Below are positions 43,795 to 55,330 of a stretch of DNA of 64,000 nucleotides, piece after piece; within the stretch, counting starts at the first letter, position 1; each line of letters starts with the position of its first letter. The stretch lies in NCBI GenBank assembly GCA_037783545.1, contig JBBELK010000370.1, positions 2,232,001 through 2,296,000 on the forward strand, written 5' to 3'. The DNA comes from Henricia sp. BOLD:AAB3569. Lineage: Eukaryota; Echinodermata; Asteroidea; Spinulosida; Echinasteridae. Both the position numbers and the translations under genes were made by a program. Under the pieces are notes generated by a model. That model worked only from the letters and a program-made list of their open reading frames with translations. It was not told the DNA's origin and searched no databases.

Positions 43795-43965
43795 CTTATG
43801 TCCAACTATATGCGGGAAAACTGCAATACCGCGTGTTTCGAGACCACCAGTTGGCTTCATAGCTAAATAATGGTAGGACTTCTGCACGTTAAGTAGAAAG
43901 TCCGCGGTTCGAATTCCGGTGAGCCAAGTTGTTTTTCCACTGCATCCAGAATTCCCAAAATCACC
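43795..43965 (+). mobile_element. tRNA-like retroposon copy
   Basis: CGAGACCACCAGTTGGCTTC, then a damaged D arm (TAGCTAAATAATGG), ACGTTAAG and GGTTCGAATTCCGGTGAGCC, then ATCCAGAATTCCC. Same family as 28020-28290. Confidence 0.75.
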
Positions 43966-44601
43966 TATTCCTAACAAATAATCTCCAAAATGGAGCAATG
44001 TCGTACGACGATTATAGTTAATTGTTGCTTCGTTCGGGATTTTGCCACAGGCATGCACGGACGTCCCTGGACAGGACTGGTTTACAGCGGTCGGACGGGC
44101 TCGAATAGCGCAATCTAGGCCTGCCATTTGCGTTGGCGCAAATATTGTAGTTAATTTATGGTATATTCGGCAACTAATGCCCCCCTTTATGGCATGAACT
44201 AGACGGTATTAACTTTAGCTTTTCTTTATTCTCAACTTGAGATGACGACGATGCGGTTTTATAAGTGGGAGGAAAACGCTCAGAGAATTCTCCTGGGGAA
44301 AACCCACGCGGTCAAGTAGGGATTGCAAACCCAATACACGAGCTTTGAAAATCTTGGAGGTAAGGTAGGAGTACCAGGCTATTATAGAAAGCGTGTGCAT
44401 GGATTTCAAATTAGTCTGACACCATCCCAATTACCACTTAACATATTATAGAAATGGGTCAGGGATCATACATGAATTATCGCGTCCTCTTGAGTAAAGT
44501 GGATTTTTCCAAAAGCGAAATATTTTACCCGAACTATGTGCCCGGGATCACAAAAGTACACCCCATTTTTTATGAAGGTCTGGTCCACATAATGCACCAA
44601 T
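43966..44601. other. unassigned stretch
   Basis: A 121-codon minus frame at 43762-44127 overlaps the tRNA-like element and shows no domain. Confidence 0.35.
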
Positions 44602-44839
44602 CAATTGTTTTCCCCACCCCTCCCAGGCCACCCTACGTAAGAGGTGGGGATTGTCACTTTTCGAGTGGCAAATTCCCCACCCTGGGGCAAAATATGTGAC
44701 AAAATCCAAACCAAGGGTGAAAAATATGCGCGTTTGCTCCCACTATGTACTGACAACCAGATTTTTGTGTGTCAAAGTCCCAACGTAAGAGGTGGGGCAG
44801 TGCGGGAGGGGGGATTGGGGGATGGGGAAAGCAATTGAT
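44602..44839. repeat. G-rich foldback with quadruplex-type run
   Basis: CAATTGTTTTCCCCACCC at the left pairs with GGATGGGGAAAGCAATTG at the right. CGTAAGAGGTGGGG occurs at both ends of the interior. The run at about 44793-44830 has four or more G-tracts with short loops. Confidence 0.7.
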
Positions 44840-44877
44840 ATGTGCATAATGCCTTACCCTATTTTGCGTAAGAGCAA

Positions 44878-45219
44878 GGGCACATGATTGGACAAATTCC
44901 AAGTAGAGGAACAAAAGTATCAAAGAATAATGTTGATAAACTGCCTGGTATAGAAATTTCAGGCACATATGCAACATACTACTTCAGAAAACCTGAAAAA
45001 TCCATTCATGGTTTTTGTGTCTGCAGACAATTAAAAAACCAGTGGACACATTCAGTTGGCGATTTCCCCCAGAAGGCCAGGGTACTGTTTTACACGGGAA
45101 AAAAAATAGTGTGGTGCTCAATAGCATTCATATATCAACACTTTTTTTATAGTCGGTATTTTTTTCTTGTCAACTCGGGAAGCAAAATTTTGGGTCACTG
45201 CAAATTATGTATTGGGGCT
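44878..45219 (-). mobile_element. A8: A-family element
   Basis: AATAATGTTGATAAACTGCC, ATCCATTCATGGTTTTTGTG and TTGGGGCT plus TTAA (45220-45223) mark it. The left end is worn. Confidence 0.75.
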
Positions 45220-45484
45220 TTAATGTACCCGCAACATTTTACAATTGTCCACTCGAAATTGTTTCATTAGAGAAGTGGTGTAATTTAATTGCGGCTAATA
45301 TATATGTCATGGCTCATTATTTTGTGTCGTCTTCATATCAACGATTTTGGGGTCCCCAGTGTGGCAAGTTAAGGAAATCGTCTAGACACATCCGCAGCAA
45401 GCGCGTGGTAAAACCAAACTGCACCAATAAATATAGAGAAAACGGGCAAACGGAAAAAAAAATCAAATTCATGGGCTCGTTTAA

Positions 45485-45796
45485 AGACGGATTACATGAA
45501 CAACTTTTAAACACACGACATTACATAACTAAAGAATAATGTTAAAATAATGTATTAATACTTCAGAAAACCTGAAAAATCCATGTAATGGTTTTCAGTT
45601 GTGTTGAAGGAATGGTCTCTGCACACATTTTTTAAAGCACATTCAGTTGGCATTCTCTCCTACAAACTGAGGTACCATTTTACACAGGGAGAAAATCATG
45701 TGGTGTTTGTTACCATTGCTGTCAACACTTTTAGTCGGGTTTTTCTTGTCAACTCGTCAAGTAACATTTTTTGTTATGTAAACGATGTATTGCGCT
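45485..45796 (-). mobile_element. A9: A element abutting P3
   Basis: It begins AGACGGATTACATG after TTAA (45481-45484) and ends ATGTATTGCGCT. The right TTAA (45797-45800) is also the left flank of P3. Confidence 0.85.
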
Positions 45797-45800
45797 TTAA

Positions 45801-45886
45801 AGGCACAGGCTCCATAGCAAAGGCATGGAGCTGCGTATTTCGTGGCACGAATTTGGCGCGCGCGCATTGCTGACGAGCCTGTGCCT
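45801..45886. mobile_element. P3: deleted P element
   Basis: AGGCACAGGC then TCCATAGCAAAGGCATGGAG, then the full right arm to GCCTGTGCCT, 86 bp in all. TTAA on both sides. Most of the left arm is missing. Confidence 0.85.
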
Positions 45887-45890
45887 TTAA

Positions 45891-46341
45891 ATCAATCTTA
45901 GTCGTAAACGCCGTCAAGTTATATTACACTCATAGCAAAATATCACTTGACGTATTCAGATTTTACCGTATGTTAAAACACACAGGCCTACATGACACTT
46001 TCCGATTACATACATGTACGTCATCGTTGTAGTGTTTACAAAGTCCGTTTGCCTTGGGACTTTTCGCTGCCCTTTTTCCTTCCGTATAGTGATATGATAT
46101 CAGTACCAATTTTTCCTTAACCGCCCAGTAATCGCCTTCCCGCGTTCGTGTCCCCGCATACCGGACGAGAACTCCCGGTCCCTAGTCAATATTATTTTAT
46201 TTCCATTTTCCTATCACATTGCCGGTTTCCGGGCTGCGCGTCGTCCGTCATTTCAGAGGCCATGCGGCAATTTTCCTCGGTGCGAATCGAATTCCGATAT
46301 TCAGTGTTCGGCCGTCACGACGTGCTTCATTTATAGTCCGG
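45891..46341. other. non-repeat stretch, possible regulatory DNA
   Basis: TCAATATTATTTTATTTCC and GTGTTTACAAAGTCC lie in mixed sequence without repeat match. Confidence 0.3.
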
Positions 46342-46345
46342 TTAA

Positions 46346-47200
46346 AGGGCCCCTGAAATGATAAATAACTTCATGCACATCCTTTGTTGCGTATGACATT
46401 ATTTGTTTAAAAAGACGTTACCACTGTTCATTTTGATGTAAAATCAATAAAAGGTAGCGTCCTGAACTCAGTTGAAAAGTCTTCACAGAAACTCACAGTA
46501 AGAGGGCGCTGTTTGAGACATGTCACTTGTTCGCTCGTACCCACCGCCTTACAGGGCGCTGGGCCGGACAGGCTGATGTGCCTTCACCGTCGATATATAA
46601 TCACTGGATGAAGTAGGCTATACGAGAACTGAAGCCATGCGCCGGCCGCCATTGTACTCCCCAAACAATGCTTTGCCTAGACTGCTCCCCGGACCATGCG
46701 ATCGCTTGCATTCTACTTAATACATGTAGACTAGTGAAGACAGTATGACCAATCTAGGCAAGGCATTGTATTTGGGGAGTACAATGGCGGACGGTGGCTT
46801 CAATTTTAGGCCTTCACGGATTTCTGTGAAGAAAACACGTGACCATTGTGGGTTGCTTGCTGTCAGACGAATAATTGATAAATAAGTATGTTAACGCTTA
46901 TAATACATCCAGTGCAAAAATCAAATTTACGAATAAAATGAGTGTACTTTGTGCGAGACTGTGTACTCTGCGCCTTGTCTACTGGAAAAATTGTTTTTAC
47001 GTCCGTTTACAAGAAAAAGACGCGACCTCGTGGTCACGTGTCGTAAAAAAACAGATTAGCCCGTCCCAGCGCCTTTAAGGCGGTGTGTACGAGCACACAA
47101 GGGAAAAGTAAAAAAAAACAAGAATTCAAACCGGAATTGTGGCAAACTGCTGCAGTTTCTCCCCCGTTTTTCCATACCTTACAACTGGCATTTATATAAA
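46346..47200 (+). mobile_element. Q2: Q element split by R
   Basis: AGGGCCCCTGAAATGATAAA follows TTAA (46342-46345). TTTTGATGTAAAATCAATAA matches Q1. After R the Q sequence resumes with GTGGCAAACTGCTGCAGTTT. The right end is lost near D6. Confidence 0.75.
46533..47094. mobile_element. R: GCTCGTAC-ended element nested in Q2
   Basis: The ends GCTCGTACCCACCGCCTTA and TAAGGCGGTGTGTACGAGC are inverted and extend through GGCGCTGGGACGGG-type text. An inner hairpin at 46641-46802 pairs GCCATTGTACTCCCCAAA with TTTGGGGAGTACAATGGC. The flanks do not give a clean target duplication. Confidence 0.75.
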
Positions 47201-47204
47201 ATTA

Positions 47205-47320
47205 TAATTTAATTATCGTGTTGCATTGGACAGTTGCAGTATCTTTCATATGAGTAGGGTTCGGTCAAATGGTTGATTAACATTTTGGGACATTGCAAAC
47301 TCTGTGTACGCGCTTAAAGT
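47205..47320 (+). mobile_element. D6: right end of a D element
   Basis: TTGCATTGGACAGTTGCAGT and TCGGTCAAATGGTTGATTAA match D1. Confidence 0.65.
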
Positions 47321-47463
47321 TTTTCTAGTTTTATTAGTGGACAGGTCTTTGAAATTCCTGAATTTTTTTGGGTAAAGAGGGAATTAATGGATTGTTGTAG
47401 CTGTTTCAAATGCATTGTTTTTCATATTTTTCAAATGCATTGTTTTTCATCTGTTTTTCTATA

Positions 47464-47604
47464 CACTGCAAAAATTGTGGTGTTAAATTAACACCATGGG
47501 TGTTAGTTTATATTCCTCAATTGAAATAAATGCATTATTTTTAACACCCTAGGTGTATAAGACAACACCACTGGTGTTAATTTAACACTACAGTTTTTGC
47601 AGTG
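47464..47604. mobile_element. X: CACTGCAAAAA-ended MITE
   Basis: The 33-bp arms from CACTGCAAAAATTGTGGTGT differ at two positions. TTAACACCA and TGGTGTTAA repeat inside. CACTG ends are seen in CMC/Chapaev-like and some hAT-like elements, so I leave the superfamily open. Confidence 0.85.
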
Positions 47605-48254
47605 ATTAACAAATGGGCAGCGCTGCCTGATTTCAAGAAAAATTATAAAAAGATGCAAAGCCATTTTTTGTGACAATATTCAAACAAATTTGAGTATATG
47701 CTATTTTCTCTTTAGTGAAAATTTCCGAAGCCTCCTTTGTGTACAAAATGGGTTAAGTGTTAATTTTCAATCGCGCCAACCCGTAAGCTCTTCCTGTAAT
47801 TGTATAGGCTAGTAAGCCTATATATAACTGCTCCTGGCAATTTTCGTTTGCGGAGAGACCCTATTTCTTTGAGTACATAATGGCGGCACTTCCAAAAAGC
47901 TGGGCTACTTCAAAATGTGTCCAAGTGCATGGCTGCTGGCATTTTAAATACATGTTTGAGGGTTCCTCTACTCAAGATTCACTTATTGTTGTCTACTTTA
48001 TCTCTTTCTACAATCCCATTGCCAAATAAGCCCGAAATAGCTGAACTGTTCGCTAGTATCGATTTTCGTGGAATCGATTTTTTTCGAACCGTTATCTATA
48101 TTGACTGGTCTGGCAATAAAAGATGTATGGGACAATACAAGAGCCCTTGGATTCGTCTCGGAAGCTCAGACTCGATAAACCAATATCGTCGGGACCGTTT
48201 TAGTTTGCTCTGGTGTTCTGCATGCGTACTTCATGCAGGAATTCGCTTACATGT
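47605..48254. other. unassigned stretch; 139-codon frame not called
   Basis: ATGGCGGCAC at 47880 has a short frame. The plus frame 47917-48336 runs into I5 and has no recognised domain. Confidence 0.35.
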
Positions 48255-48417
48255 AAAGTTAGCACGTCACCCTTTGTTTGTTGCCAAGGTTACTGGGTCT
48301 ACACTAAAACCAGTGAACTTTGTTCCTGCGCTTTAGCAATGGATGTTTCAGATTACCAGTGAATGTTTAGACCCAGTTACCCTGGCAACTGACGTCACAC
48401 TTTAGTAGTCTGTTGCC
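48255..48417. mobile_element. I5: I-family element
   Basis: CACGTCACCCTTTGTTTGTT, CTAAAACCAGTGAACTTTGT and CAACTGACGTCACACTTTAG match I1 closely. Confidence 0.8.
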
Positions 48418-48880
48418 AAAGCACAGGAAAACAGATCAGTTAATTTTGTTTAGAACCAACGCCTTAGAAACTCACAAGAGGTGACATAGTTACCTGAGTG
48501 AATTACTTTCAGTTTAATTACATTTCAGAGGAACGAGCTGGACTTTCGAATGGTGAAATTGAGTTTCAAGAAAAACAAACCACGTCGCATGCAAGCAACA
48601 TGCAATTTGCATAATTCCGTTACCAACTAGAACACAACACGAATCGCAATTCGCAAATTTGCTGACCCACAAATTAACCTCTTGCGTGTAACTAAATTGA
48701 ATAACAAGCTCGTGCAGGCACGAATTCTTAATTGCATTAGATATAGTCGATGTAAACATGTAGCTTTGTTCAAACGCCTAAACCATTAGGCCTATAACGA
48801 TACTAAATAAATCCCAAAAGTTTGGAAATTGTATTTGGTCGACCATATCTTTGGTGTTTTTGTGTTGGTTTATATATTAC
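48418..48880. other. unassigned stretch
   Basis: No repeat or gene recognised. Confidence 0.35.
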
Positions 48881-48884
48881 CTGC

Positions 48885-49635
48885 AGGATTGGAAAACTGT
48901 TATCAAACGGCGTTATCGCCATGTGTGATTGCGGATGATTGTGTATGATAAAAACAAACATGTGTAGGTCAGCTCAGTATACCTCATCCACGTTCCAAGA
49001 AAACAATGAAAAACTGTGTTCATTGTGCGAAGTACCGTTTTATTTAGGCTGGTTCCCTGGCGTATCGAATAGCCGCCATTTCGTGGGGCAGTTTATTTGT
49101 TCCTTGAGGACATGCATGGTTGCACATATTGTGCTTCAATTGCTGAATAGTTTAAGTAACAAAGGAGCCCAACAAGCCCAATACTGCACGGAAAGCAAAT
49201 TATTTTTTTAAATTTTATTTTATGTTTTATTTATTCACCACATCCAACACATCCAACAGCGGAAGGACCGCCAATTACAGGAATGGGATAAATTACTATC
49301 AACTAGTGTGTTACATGTAACACACTGGACCAACGGCGTTACATCCCTTCAGTACTAGAACCCACATTCTAGTACTGGCACAGGAACTTGAGTTCGACGC
49401 AGTAGACCGCTCGGCCATAACACCCCACATAAAACCATGGTAAAGTCGAGGACCTAGTTTTGTTCACATGAGGGTGTTCCGTAAAAGAAAACCTGTGCAC
49501 ACGCAATAATATAATTTAATCTCTAGTCGTCGTTTTTGTGTTATAAAAAGGTATCATCCCGGGCGGAATCATTGCATTGGACAGTTGGACCATGCACTTC
49601 AATCTTCCATTTGCAAATCCTGTATGCCCTATATG
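48885..49635 (+). mobile_element. D5: D element split by a SINE fragment
   Basis: Left half: GTAGGTCAGCTCAGTATACC, AAGAAAACAATGAAAAACTG. Right half: GGCGGAATCATTGCATTGGA. Between them lies reversed SINE sequence (49208-49440). Confidence 0.7.
49208..49440 (-). mobile_element. SINE copy nested in D5 (reverse)
   Basis: AACACACTGGACCAACGGCG and TTACATCCCTTC match the SINE body. A tRNA-like head (GGCCGAGCGGTCTACTGC in reverse) follows. The left side is an AAATAAAATTTT-like tail in reverse. Confidence 0.7.
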
Positions 49636-49640
49636 AGTTT

Positions 49641-49999
49641 TTAATACAAGACTGTTCCTATTATTTGTGTTGCCCGAAAGTGTAATTCAGCGACATTTTG
49701 CAGTCTTCTTTGATTTAATTTAGGCATCGGCGCATCTTTAGAGACCCTGGTACGGATTGCCCTCCCAGATTATGCGGGATTATGGTCCGAGTGATCAGAT
49801 ATTCCCCGGGAGAGGCCGGTGGCAACTCGACCTGAGCTCTGCTGAAAATATATGAGGCATTGCAGACTGACGCCAACCACCGAGTGACTCGTAAATGCCG
49901 TGCTGTCTAATGGCGATAGCAAAGAAAGAGACACCAGAATGTGGTGTTGGGGCCGGAGAAAATGTGTCTGCTTTGAAATGGGCGTCTTTGATATGAAAT
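49641..49999. other. unassigned stretch
   Basis: No repeat or gene recognised. Confidence 0.35.
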
Positions 50000-50122
50000 A
50001 CACCCTTTACACGGCGGCCATTAAAGGGGGCAGTCACATTGTCACTGTGCGTTATGCACGAGTAGGCACTTTGTGGATCTATTGTCACATTGTTTAAATA
50101 TGACCTGCCCCCTGTTAATAAC
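50000..50122 (+). mobile_element. B4: B-family MITE
   Basis: CCCTTTACACGGCGGCCATT, GGGGGCAGTCACATTGTCAC and ATATGACCTGCCCCCTGTTA match B1. Confidence 0.75.
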
Positions 50123-50237
50123 CCATTTCTGTAATTTATCAAAATTCATGTATGTTTCTTGTGACACATGCCTGGTGATGAGCCATTTCATTCAATTGTT
50201 GCTTTAAAGTCCGTGGCAGGACTTGCAAGTGTCCCAA

Positions 50238-50360
50238 CATTTGATTAATTTGACCGGGAAATCCTCACTCAAATTGAAATATGGATTATAATTAAAGATG
50301 AATTTATATAAATGTGTTTGCACACATATTTTTGACCCCAGGCGCCATAAAATGAAAACT
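50238..50360 (-). mobile_element. D7: D-family fragment
   Basis: AAAGATGAATTTATATAAAT and GTGTTTGCACACATATTTTT with CAGGCGCC match D4b. Confidence 0.5.
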
Positions 50361-51560
50361 GCGTATACAGTGCAGCAAAATCCACCTTTATTTGCAAAGT
50401 TCCCATAGAGCGTAAAACGTGAATATCTTCGCCTGTTCGTAACCCACCCTGGGACAAAAATATCACGGCCACTGCTCTACAAAAGGAAGGTAACGCGATG
50501 CAATGAACCCGCTGCACCTACTAATGGAAACACACGTGAATCAATGAATTCTTTTAGAATATATTTGCTTAAAACCTATACGTAAATGAGACTTGAAAAG
50601 GTGTCTTATCACCGTGGGTCATCGCCTGCACAAAGCGGCCTTGTTGTAACCGAGTTAGGGGAGACACGGTACCTCCTAAACTAGATTACATCGGAAAGGC
50701 GGCTCTCCCGATAGAAGCATTTGCCGGCGAATCTACGGACTTTCTGAGCTGATGATATTTAAGCACACGCGGTGTAATGGCCATGTCGTTTAACCCGATT
50801 TCCTGCCTCGCACCTGCGGTGATGCGCCAGCTGCGGAACCTGGCAAATTTAACACTACGCCCACTTATTTTTTGACTGAAATCCAGTAGTTATATAAGTC
50901 TGTTTTCAATACTGGAGAGACTTTTTCACCAGGATCATATCTCTGTGTAATGCCAGTTATCTTCTCTCGAAACAAAAGAAATATCTTAAGAAATATCTTA
51001 TCTCCTTAATATCTAAGGAGATAACTTAAGCAACAAATAGTGCTACAGCATACATTTCTAAAAGCCCTGTGTACAATTTCCTATTTAACATATGTAACAT
51101 AGGACACGTGCTTTGTGACATTTGTTTGTGTCCTTGTTACATACGATATATTGGAAATTTGGTATGTTGTGGCACTATTCGTTTCAGTCCTTTAGTTATC
51201 TCCTTAGATCTACATATGCAGCACGATATGTGGCAGTATTGAAAACAGACACATATAAGAGCTCTCAAAACCCAATTTTGTTGGCAGGGTTTTCCAATCT
51301 GTATAAACTTTCACGGGATGAGCCGACCTCTGGAGTCGCGCGTCTCAAAAACAGTATTAGAAGTGGAATAGCTCGGGAGGCGCTTCAGACAGAGTGGCGT
51401 ACTCTGCCTCAGCGGCTCTTACAGAGGCTGGTGCAGTCCGCCTTGCAACATAGTCATACTGACTAATAAAATACGTTACATCCCTTTGCCTTCTCGATCT
51501 TTATATTAAAGTATACAGTTTGCGTTTCTGAACCCTACATTATGTGTACCTGAGTTGCAC
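50361..51560. other. non-repeat stretch with one short hairpin
   Basis: TTATCTCCTTA and TAAGGAGATAA pair at about 51000-51026. The 114-codon frame at 51122 has an Arg/Leu-rich tail but no recognised family. No other repeat. Confidence 0.35.
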
Positions 51561-51564
51561 TTAA

Positions 51565-51909
51565 GGAGCTTGTTCAGATTTTTCCAGATAAAAATGTATT
51601 TCATTCTAACCTAACAATCATATAAAATACCTCCCCAAATACTACTCATGGGAAGAAAACAAAATTTGCAATCTTCAATTTGGATTTGGAAGCAAAAAGA
51701 TTGGTGTGATCACTGCACTGCTTTATGGAACGGATAAATTAGTTCACAAAACATTGGGGTTTTTTTGGCGACTTCCTTGAAAATATACCGATTGAGAACG
51801 CGAAATTTCAGAATGGTGATAAGAAAAATATGACAAACGATATGGTATCAAAATCACAACACCCATGGGGGAAAAAAGGGGCTCGAAGATGTAATCTCGA
51901 CACGTTCCT
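51565..51909 (+). mobile_element. U2: full-length U element
   Basis: The 345-bp copy is flanked by TTAA at 51561-51564 and 51910-51913. It begins GGAGCTTGTTCAG and ends CGACACGTTCCT. It holds CTCATGGGAAGAAAACA and GCGAAATTTCAGAATGGT. Confidence 0.8.
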
Positions 51910-51913
51910 TTAA

Positions 51914-52889
51914 ATATCTAACACCACTTTTGGGTATACAAGAGTTACCTAACTGCGGACGCAGTGCGGTAAAATGAAAATCCCTGCGGGTCTTCTAACG
52001 GCAGTCTCAATGCGCACCTAATAATTCGCCGTAATTGCGACGCGGTATGCCCATAATTTGACCGTGCGTAGGAGCGTGATTTAATATACAGTGACTTAAT
52101 GACGACTCGTGAGTGTGTATAAATAGTTGTGCGGGGGGAAATTACTGCAGAGGTGAGGGGGCTCATTTTAAGTGATAGTTTAAAATGACAGCTTTGTCTG
52201 AAATCGTCATGCATATTTTGAGGACATGCTGAAAAGGGAATCGCAGATCGTCGATAGTGCACCTTCGACCCTAGAGCGCCACCAATAGTTTAACGTGGAG
52301 AGGTTATTATTTTGCTGTATGTGGACAAGAGGAGAAATCGACATACCCCATCGCACTAGATGTACCGTATGTATGAAAATGCATACTATTATGTTGTACC
52401 TACTCTTTGAAAAGAAAATATATGTAATTTTAGTTTTAGTTCAATTCATTGGGTGTAAAATAATCATTTGTTTTCAACACTGCCACTTCTCAAAAGATAT
52501 GGTGGGTACTGGTTCAAAATCTGTGGAGACCATGGTATATTTCAGGTCACATTAAATTGTCAATCTCATGGTTGACAGATACTTCATGTTATTTTGAAAT
52601 ACTCAATTGTAAGAAACACATTCTTCTCTCTACATTCGTATCGCCTGTTTCTAAGATGTTTATCTTCCGTTTGTGCTAACATTTGCTCTCGTCTCTCTCT
52701 AAAATATCGCCCTTTAACATTTAAATCTCCATTCTTACCTTGCCTGTTAGCACGTACACGTCTTTACTTAGCACGTGCATCTTTACTTGGCCTGGATGGC
52801 GTGAAGGTAAATACTACTCTCGATATACGGATCCCACTAATGCAAGTCAAGATATTGGGGTCGAGTATTAAAGGGGCACTGAAAGGCTA
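51914..52889. other. unassigned stretch
   Basis: No repeat or gene recognised. TTAGCACGTACACG/TTAGCACGTGCATC is a small direct repeat near 52746. Confidence 0.35.
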
Positions 52890-53127
52890 AAGGGGGGAGT
52901 TCACACTGCCGCGCTGCGCTCACCGCGTTGCACGAGGTCCCAAGCGTCGATCTCTCCAAAATGGAAAATTCAACTTCGGTAACTTGGGGCTTCTCTTATT
53001 GGCTCCGCGTTGGAAAGGTCAGCGCACCACCGCGATAGGCCGCGCGCAAGCGGCAAACCACTTTCTGTACAAACCTGTGGAGCAGCTGCACGCAAAGCTA
53101 TTTTTCCGCGATAGTGTGAACGCCCCT
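52890..53127. mobile_element. M: AGGGG-TTCACACT-ended foldback
   Basis: AAGGGGGGAGTTCACACT at the left pairs with AGTGTGAACGCCCCTTAA at the right. The interior includes GCTGCGCTCACCGCGTTGC and ATTGGCTCCGCGTTGG. Confidence 0.75.
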
Positions 53128-53130
53128 TAA

Positions 53131-53228
53131 GGCTGGATTCACACAGACTTTTCGTGCCTAACTTTGACGCGCGTCACCTTGAGAAAAAGCGGTGTGAAGC
53201 GTATTGGCGTGAAACGACGCACATGCAG
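53131..53228 (+). mobile_element. L3: truncated L element between M and N
   Basis: GGCTGGATTCACACAGACTT matches L1 and L2. The right end is lost where N begins. Confidence 0.65.
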
Positions 53229-53474
53229 ATTAGGGAGGTTTAGATGCACTTAAAACGCGGACGTGAACGCGAAATTCTTTAAGCACCAATGATTACATCA
53301 CGAGGAGGTCTTAGAACCCAGGTTCGAATCTTAATCACAGGAAAATAGTTATCTTACCAAGAAAGTCACAGATGTGGAGTTCTCCTGGTCTAAGATCTCT
53401 TCAGAATGATGACCGAGTCATCAAAACATTTCACGTTCACATTCGCGTTCTACGTGCATCTAAACCTCCCTAAT
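53229..53474. mobile_element. N: ATTAGGGAGGTTTAGATGCA foldback
   Basis: The left arm is matched by TGCATCTAAACCTCCCTAAT. The interior contains GAACCCAGGTTCGAATC, which resembles a tRNA T-arm (box B), but no complete tRNA fold. Confidence 0.8.
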
Positions 53475-53477
53475 CCC

Positions 53478-54046
53478 TGATGGCAAACTGCTGCAGTTTT
53501 CACCCCATTTGTTCATGGCTTACAACAGGCAATATGTAAAACCAAACTAAACAGCCAAGGGTTACAATTGTTTCAGCAAGTTGGAGAAAATAGTGGAATT
53601 TCTTTTGTTGAGTGATTTTTCCTTTTGTTACCCAATGTGACATCACAACTTTGTTCATAAATATGCAAATTCTATTGGCATAAAACCATCAACTTTGATT
53701 TTTAAGTAGGGTTTTTATGATTAACTGAATGTGGTGTATATGGGTCTTTCTATAAATTAGGGGTTTAAAAGTGTGACATTTGGTGTCCCCCGTTACACCT
53801 GATATTTGTTATTTTTCGTACAAAAATCATTAAAATGGCTTTTAAACCATTTTGTATCAATTGTACTTCATGTACTCACTTTTTTTAGATGGAAAGTATT
53901 TAAAGAATGTGTCCTGAATTTACAAAAACAAGATGTAAAATGTAACGGGGACACCAACATTGGACCCCTAATTTATAGAAAGACCCATATACATATAGTT
54001 GCACACCATGTATTTCATTGGTAAAAATACCATTTCAAGGGGCCCT
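53478..54046 (+). mobile_element. Q3: Q element split by S
   Basis: GGCAAACTGCTGCAGTTTTC to AAGGGGCCCT, then TTAA (54047-54050). The left part was lost at N. S occupies 53737-53991. Confidence 0.75.
53737..53991. mobile_element. S: TATATGGGTC-ended MITE nested in Q3
   Basis: TATATGGGTCTTTCTATAAA pairs with TTTATAGAAAGACCCATATA, and TGTCCCCCGTTACA with TGTAACGGGGACA further in. TA at the ends. Related words recur at 63450-63560. Confidence 0.85.
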
Positions 54047-54050
54047 TTAA

Positions 54051-54373
54051 GAGGAATACAAGACACCCACTTTTTTGCTACTTTCGCCTCTCGCTTGTCA
54101 AAATGCCAGTCAAAGCCCACACGACAGATTCTAATCGATGTATTTCTGCTCTACTTGTTCGTGACAAACAAGGCCGTGTGTGACGCCAAACTATCTTTCC
54201 AATTTTGTTTCTGCAATACGCATGCGCGCGCGAGAAAAAAGTGGTCGTGTTCTGAATTAAGACTAAATTGGTGCTAAATGTTACTTGAAATGGCTTAATG
54301 CAGCCGGAGTTGTGATTTGGATTAATTTGATAGTCTGAAAACCAAAACGGATGAAAAAGCTGACTTTAAAATA

Positions 54374-54435
<62 letters not shown>

Positions 54436-54907
54436 CCCCCTCCCCCCCCCCCCCCCCCCCCCCCCGCCCCCTCCCTCTTCCTCTCGCCCCCTCTGACCAC
54501 GTTGAATCTTCGAAATCTCTCGGGACATTTTAGAAATGCAAAGTGGTAATTGAAAGGAACTTTAAGCTTGAAAGACTAACTTTTTAGATTGTTGACAATT
54601 TTGTACTTCTTGCAGCAAAATGAAATTTTAAGTCGTGGCACTATACCTTTTAATTGTATAATAATCAATTAAGTTCAGATTTTAAACATTTGGGAATATG
54701 CACACGCTGTACGCGTTCACCAAAAGTTTTAGTATAGACGTGAATACGGGGAAATAATCAATGTGCTTGTCTTTGTTTTTCATGTAAAGTTGATCGGTAA
54801 TATTTGAATCGGGATTCGAAACTGAGCTTCCTTGCGCCGTTACTGTAACCGGGTGCTGTGACATTCATTTTTGTCTATTTGTAAAATATGACGTGTGCGA
54901 GAGCCCT
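54051..54907. repeat. (TA)n and poly-C microsatellite in unassigned DNA
   Basis: (TA)n covers about 54369-54431 and a C-run with interruptions about 54437-54480. Flanking DNA has no gene or repeat match. Assembly length here is doubtful. Confidence 0.85.
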
Positions 54908-55024
54908 AATAGACGTGAGTTGCCACGGTAATTGGCTCTAAACATCACGGCCGTCGGAAAAAGTACCATTGCAAATGCACAGGGACACTAACAAAATATG
55001 ACGTATTTACTTCGGCAGTCTATT
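54908..55024. mobile_element. I6: I-family element abutting J4
   Basis: AATAGACGTGAGTTGCCACG and TTACTTCGGCAGTCTATT mark it. J4 begins at its right edge. Confidence 0.8.
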
Positions 55025-55330
55025 GGCCTTTTGCTTGTAACATTGCATAATAGTTGGCACCCCGAATTATTCACCGTCAAATGGAGGTGCAGTTTAGAAG
55101 GTATCCTACTACGCTATTGTTGCTTCGTAGTGCACGCCGTTGCCTATATCAACCACAGTCTGGTGGCTTCATGCCGTTCTCTCCTACGGTAAACATGGTG
55201 TTGATTCTGTACTTCACACCTGCTGCGTGCACCACACAGCGACAAAATTTCGTCTGGTCAAAGTGTGCATGGGAAAGTACGTCAGTGCACCAGACGCTAT
55301 TATTCATGTGCAACACACAAAAGGTTAATT
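55024..55330 (+). mobile_element. J4: J-family element
   Basis: GGCCTTTTGCTTGTAACATT and ACACACAAAAGGTTAATTTG are the ends. ACTTCACACCTGCTGCGTGC and GGTGCAGTTTAGAAGG match J2. Confidence 0.8.

Noticed and set aside
51122..51466. 114-codon frame with an Arg/Leu-rich tail as a possible exon
   Set aside because: No domain recognised, and splice sites and conservation cannot be assessed here.
54322..54533. Open frames through (TA)n and poly-C
   Set aside because: Low-complexity microsatellite translation only.
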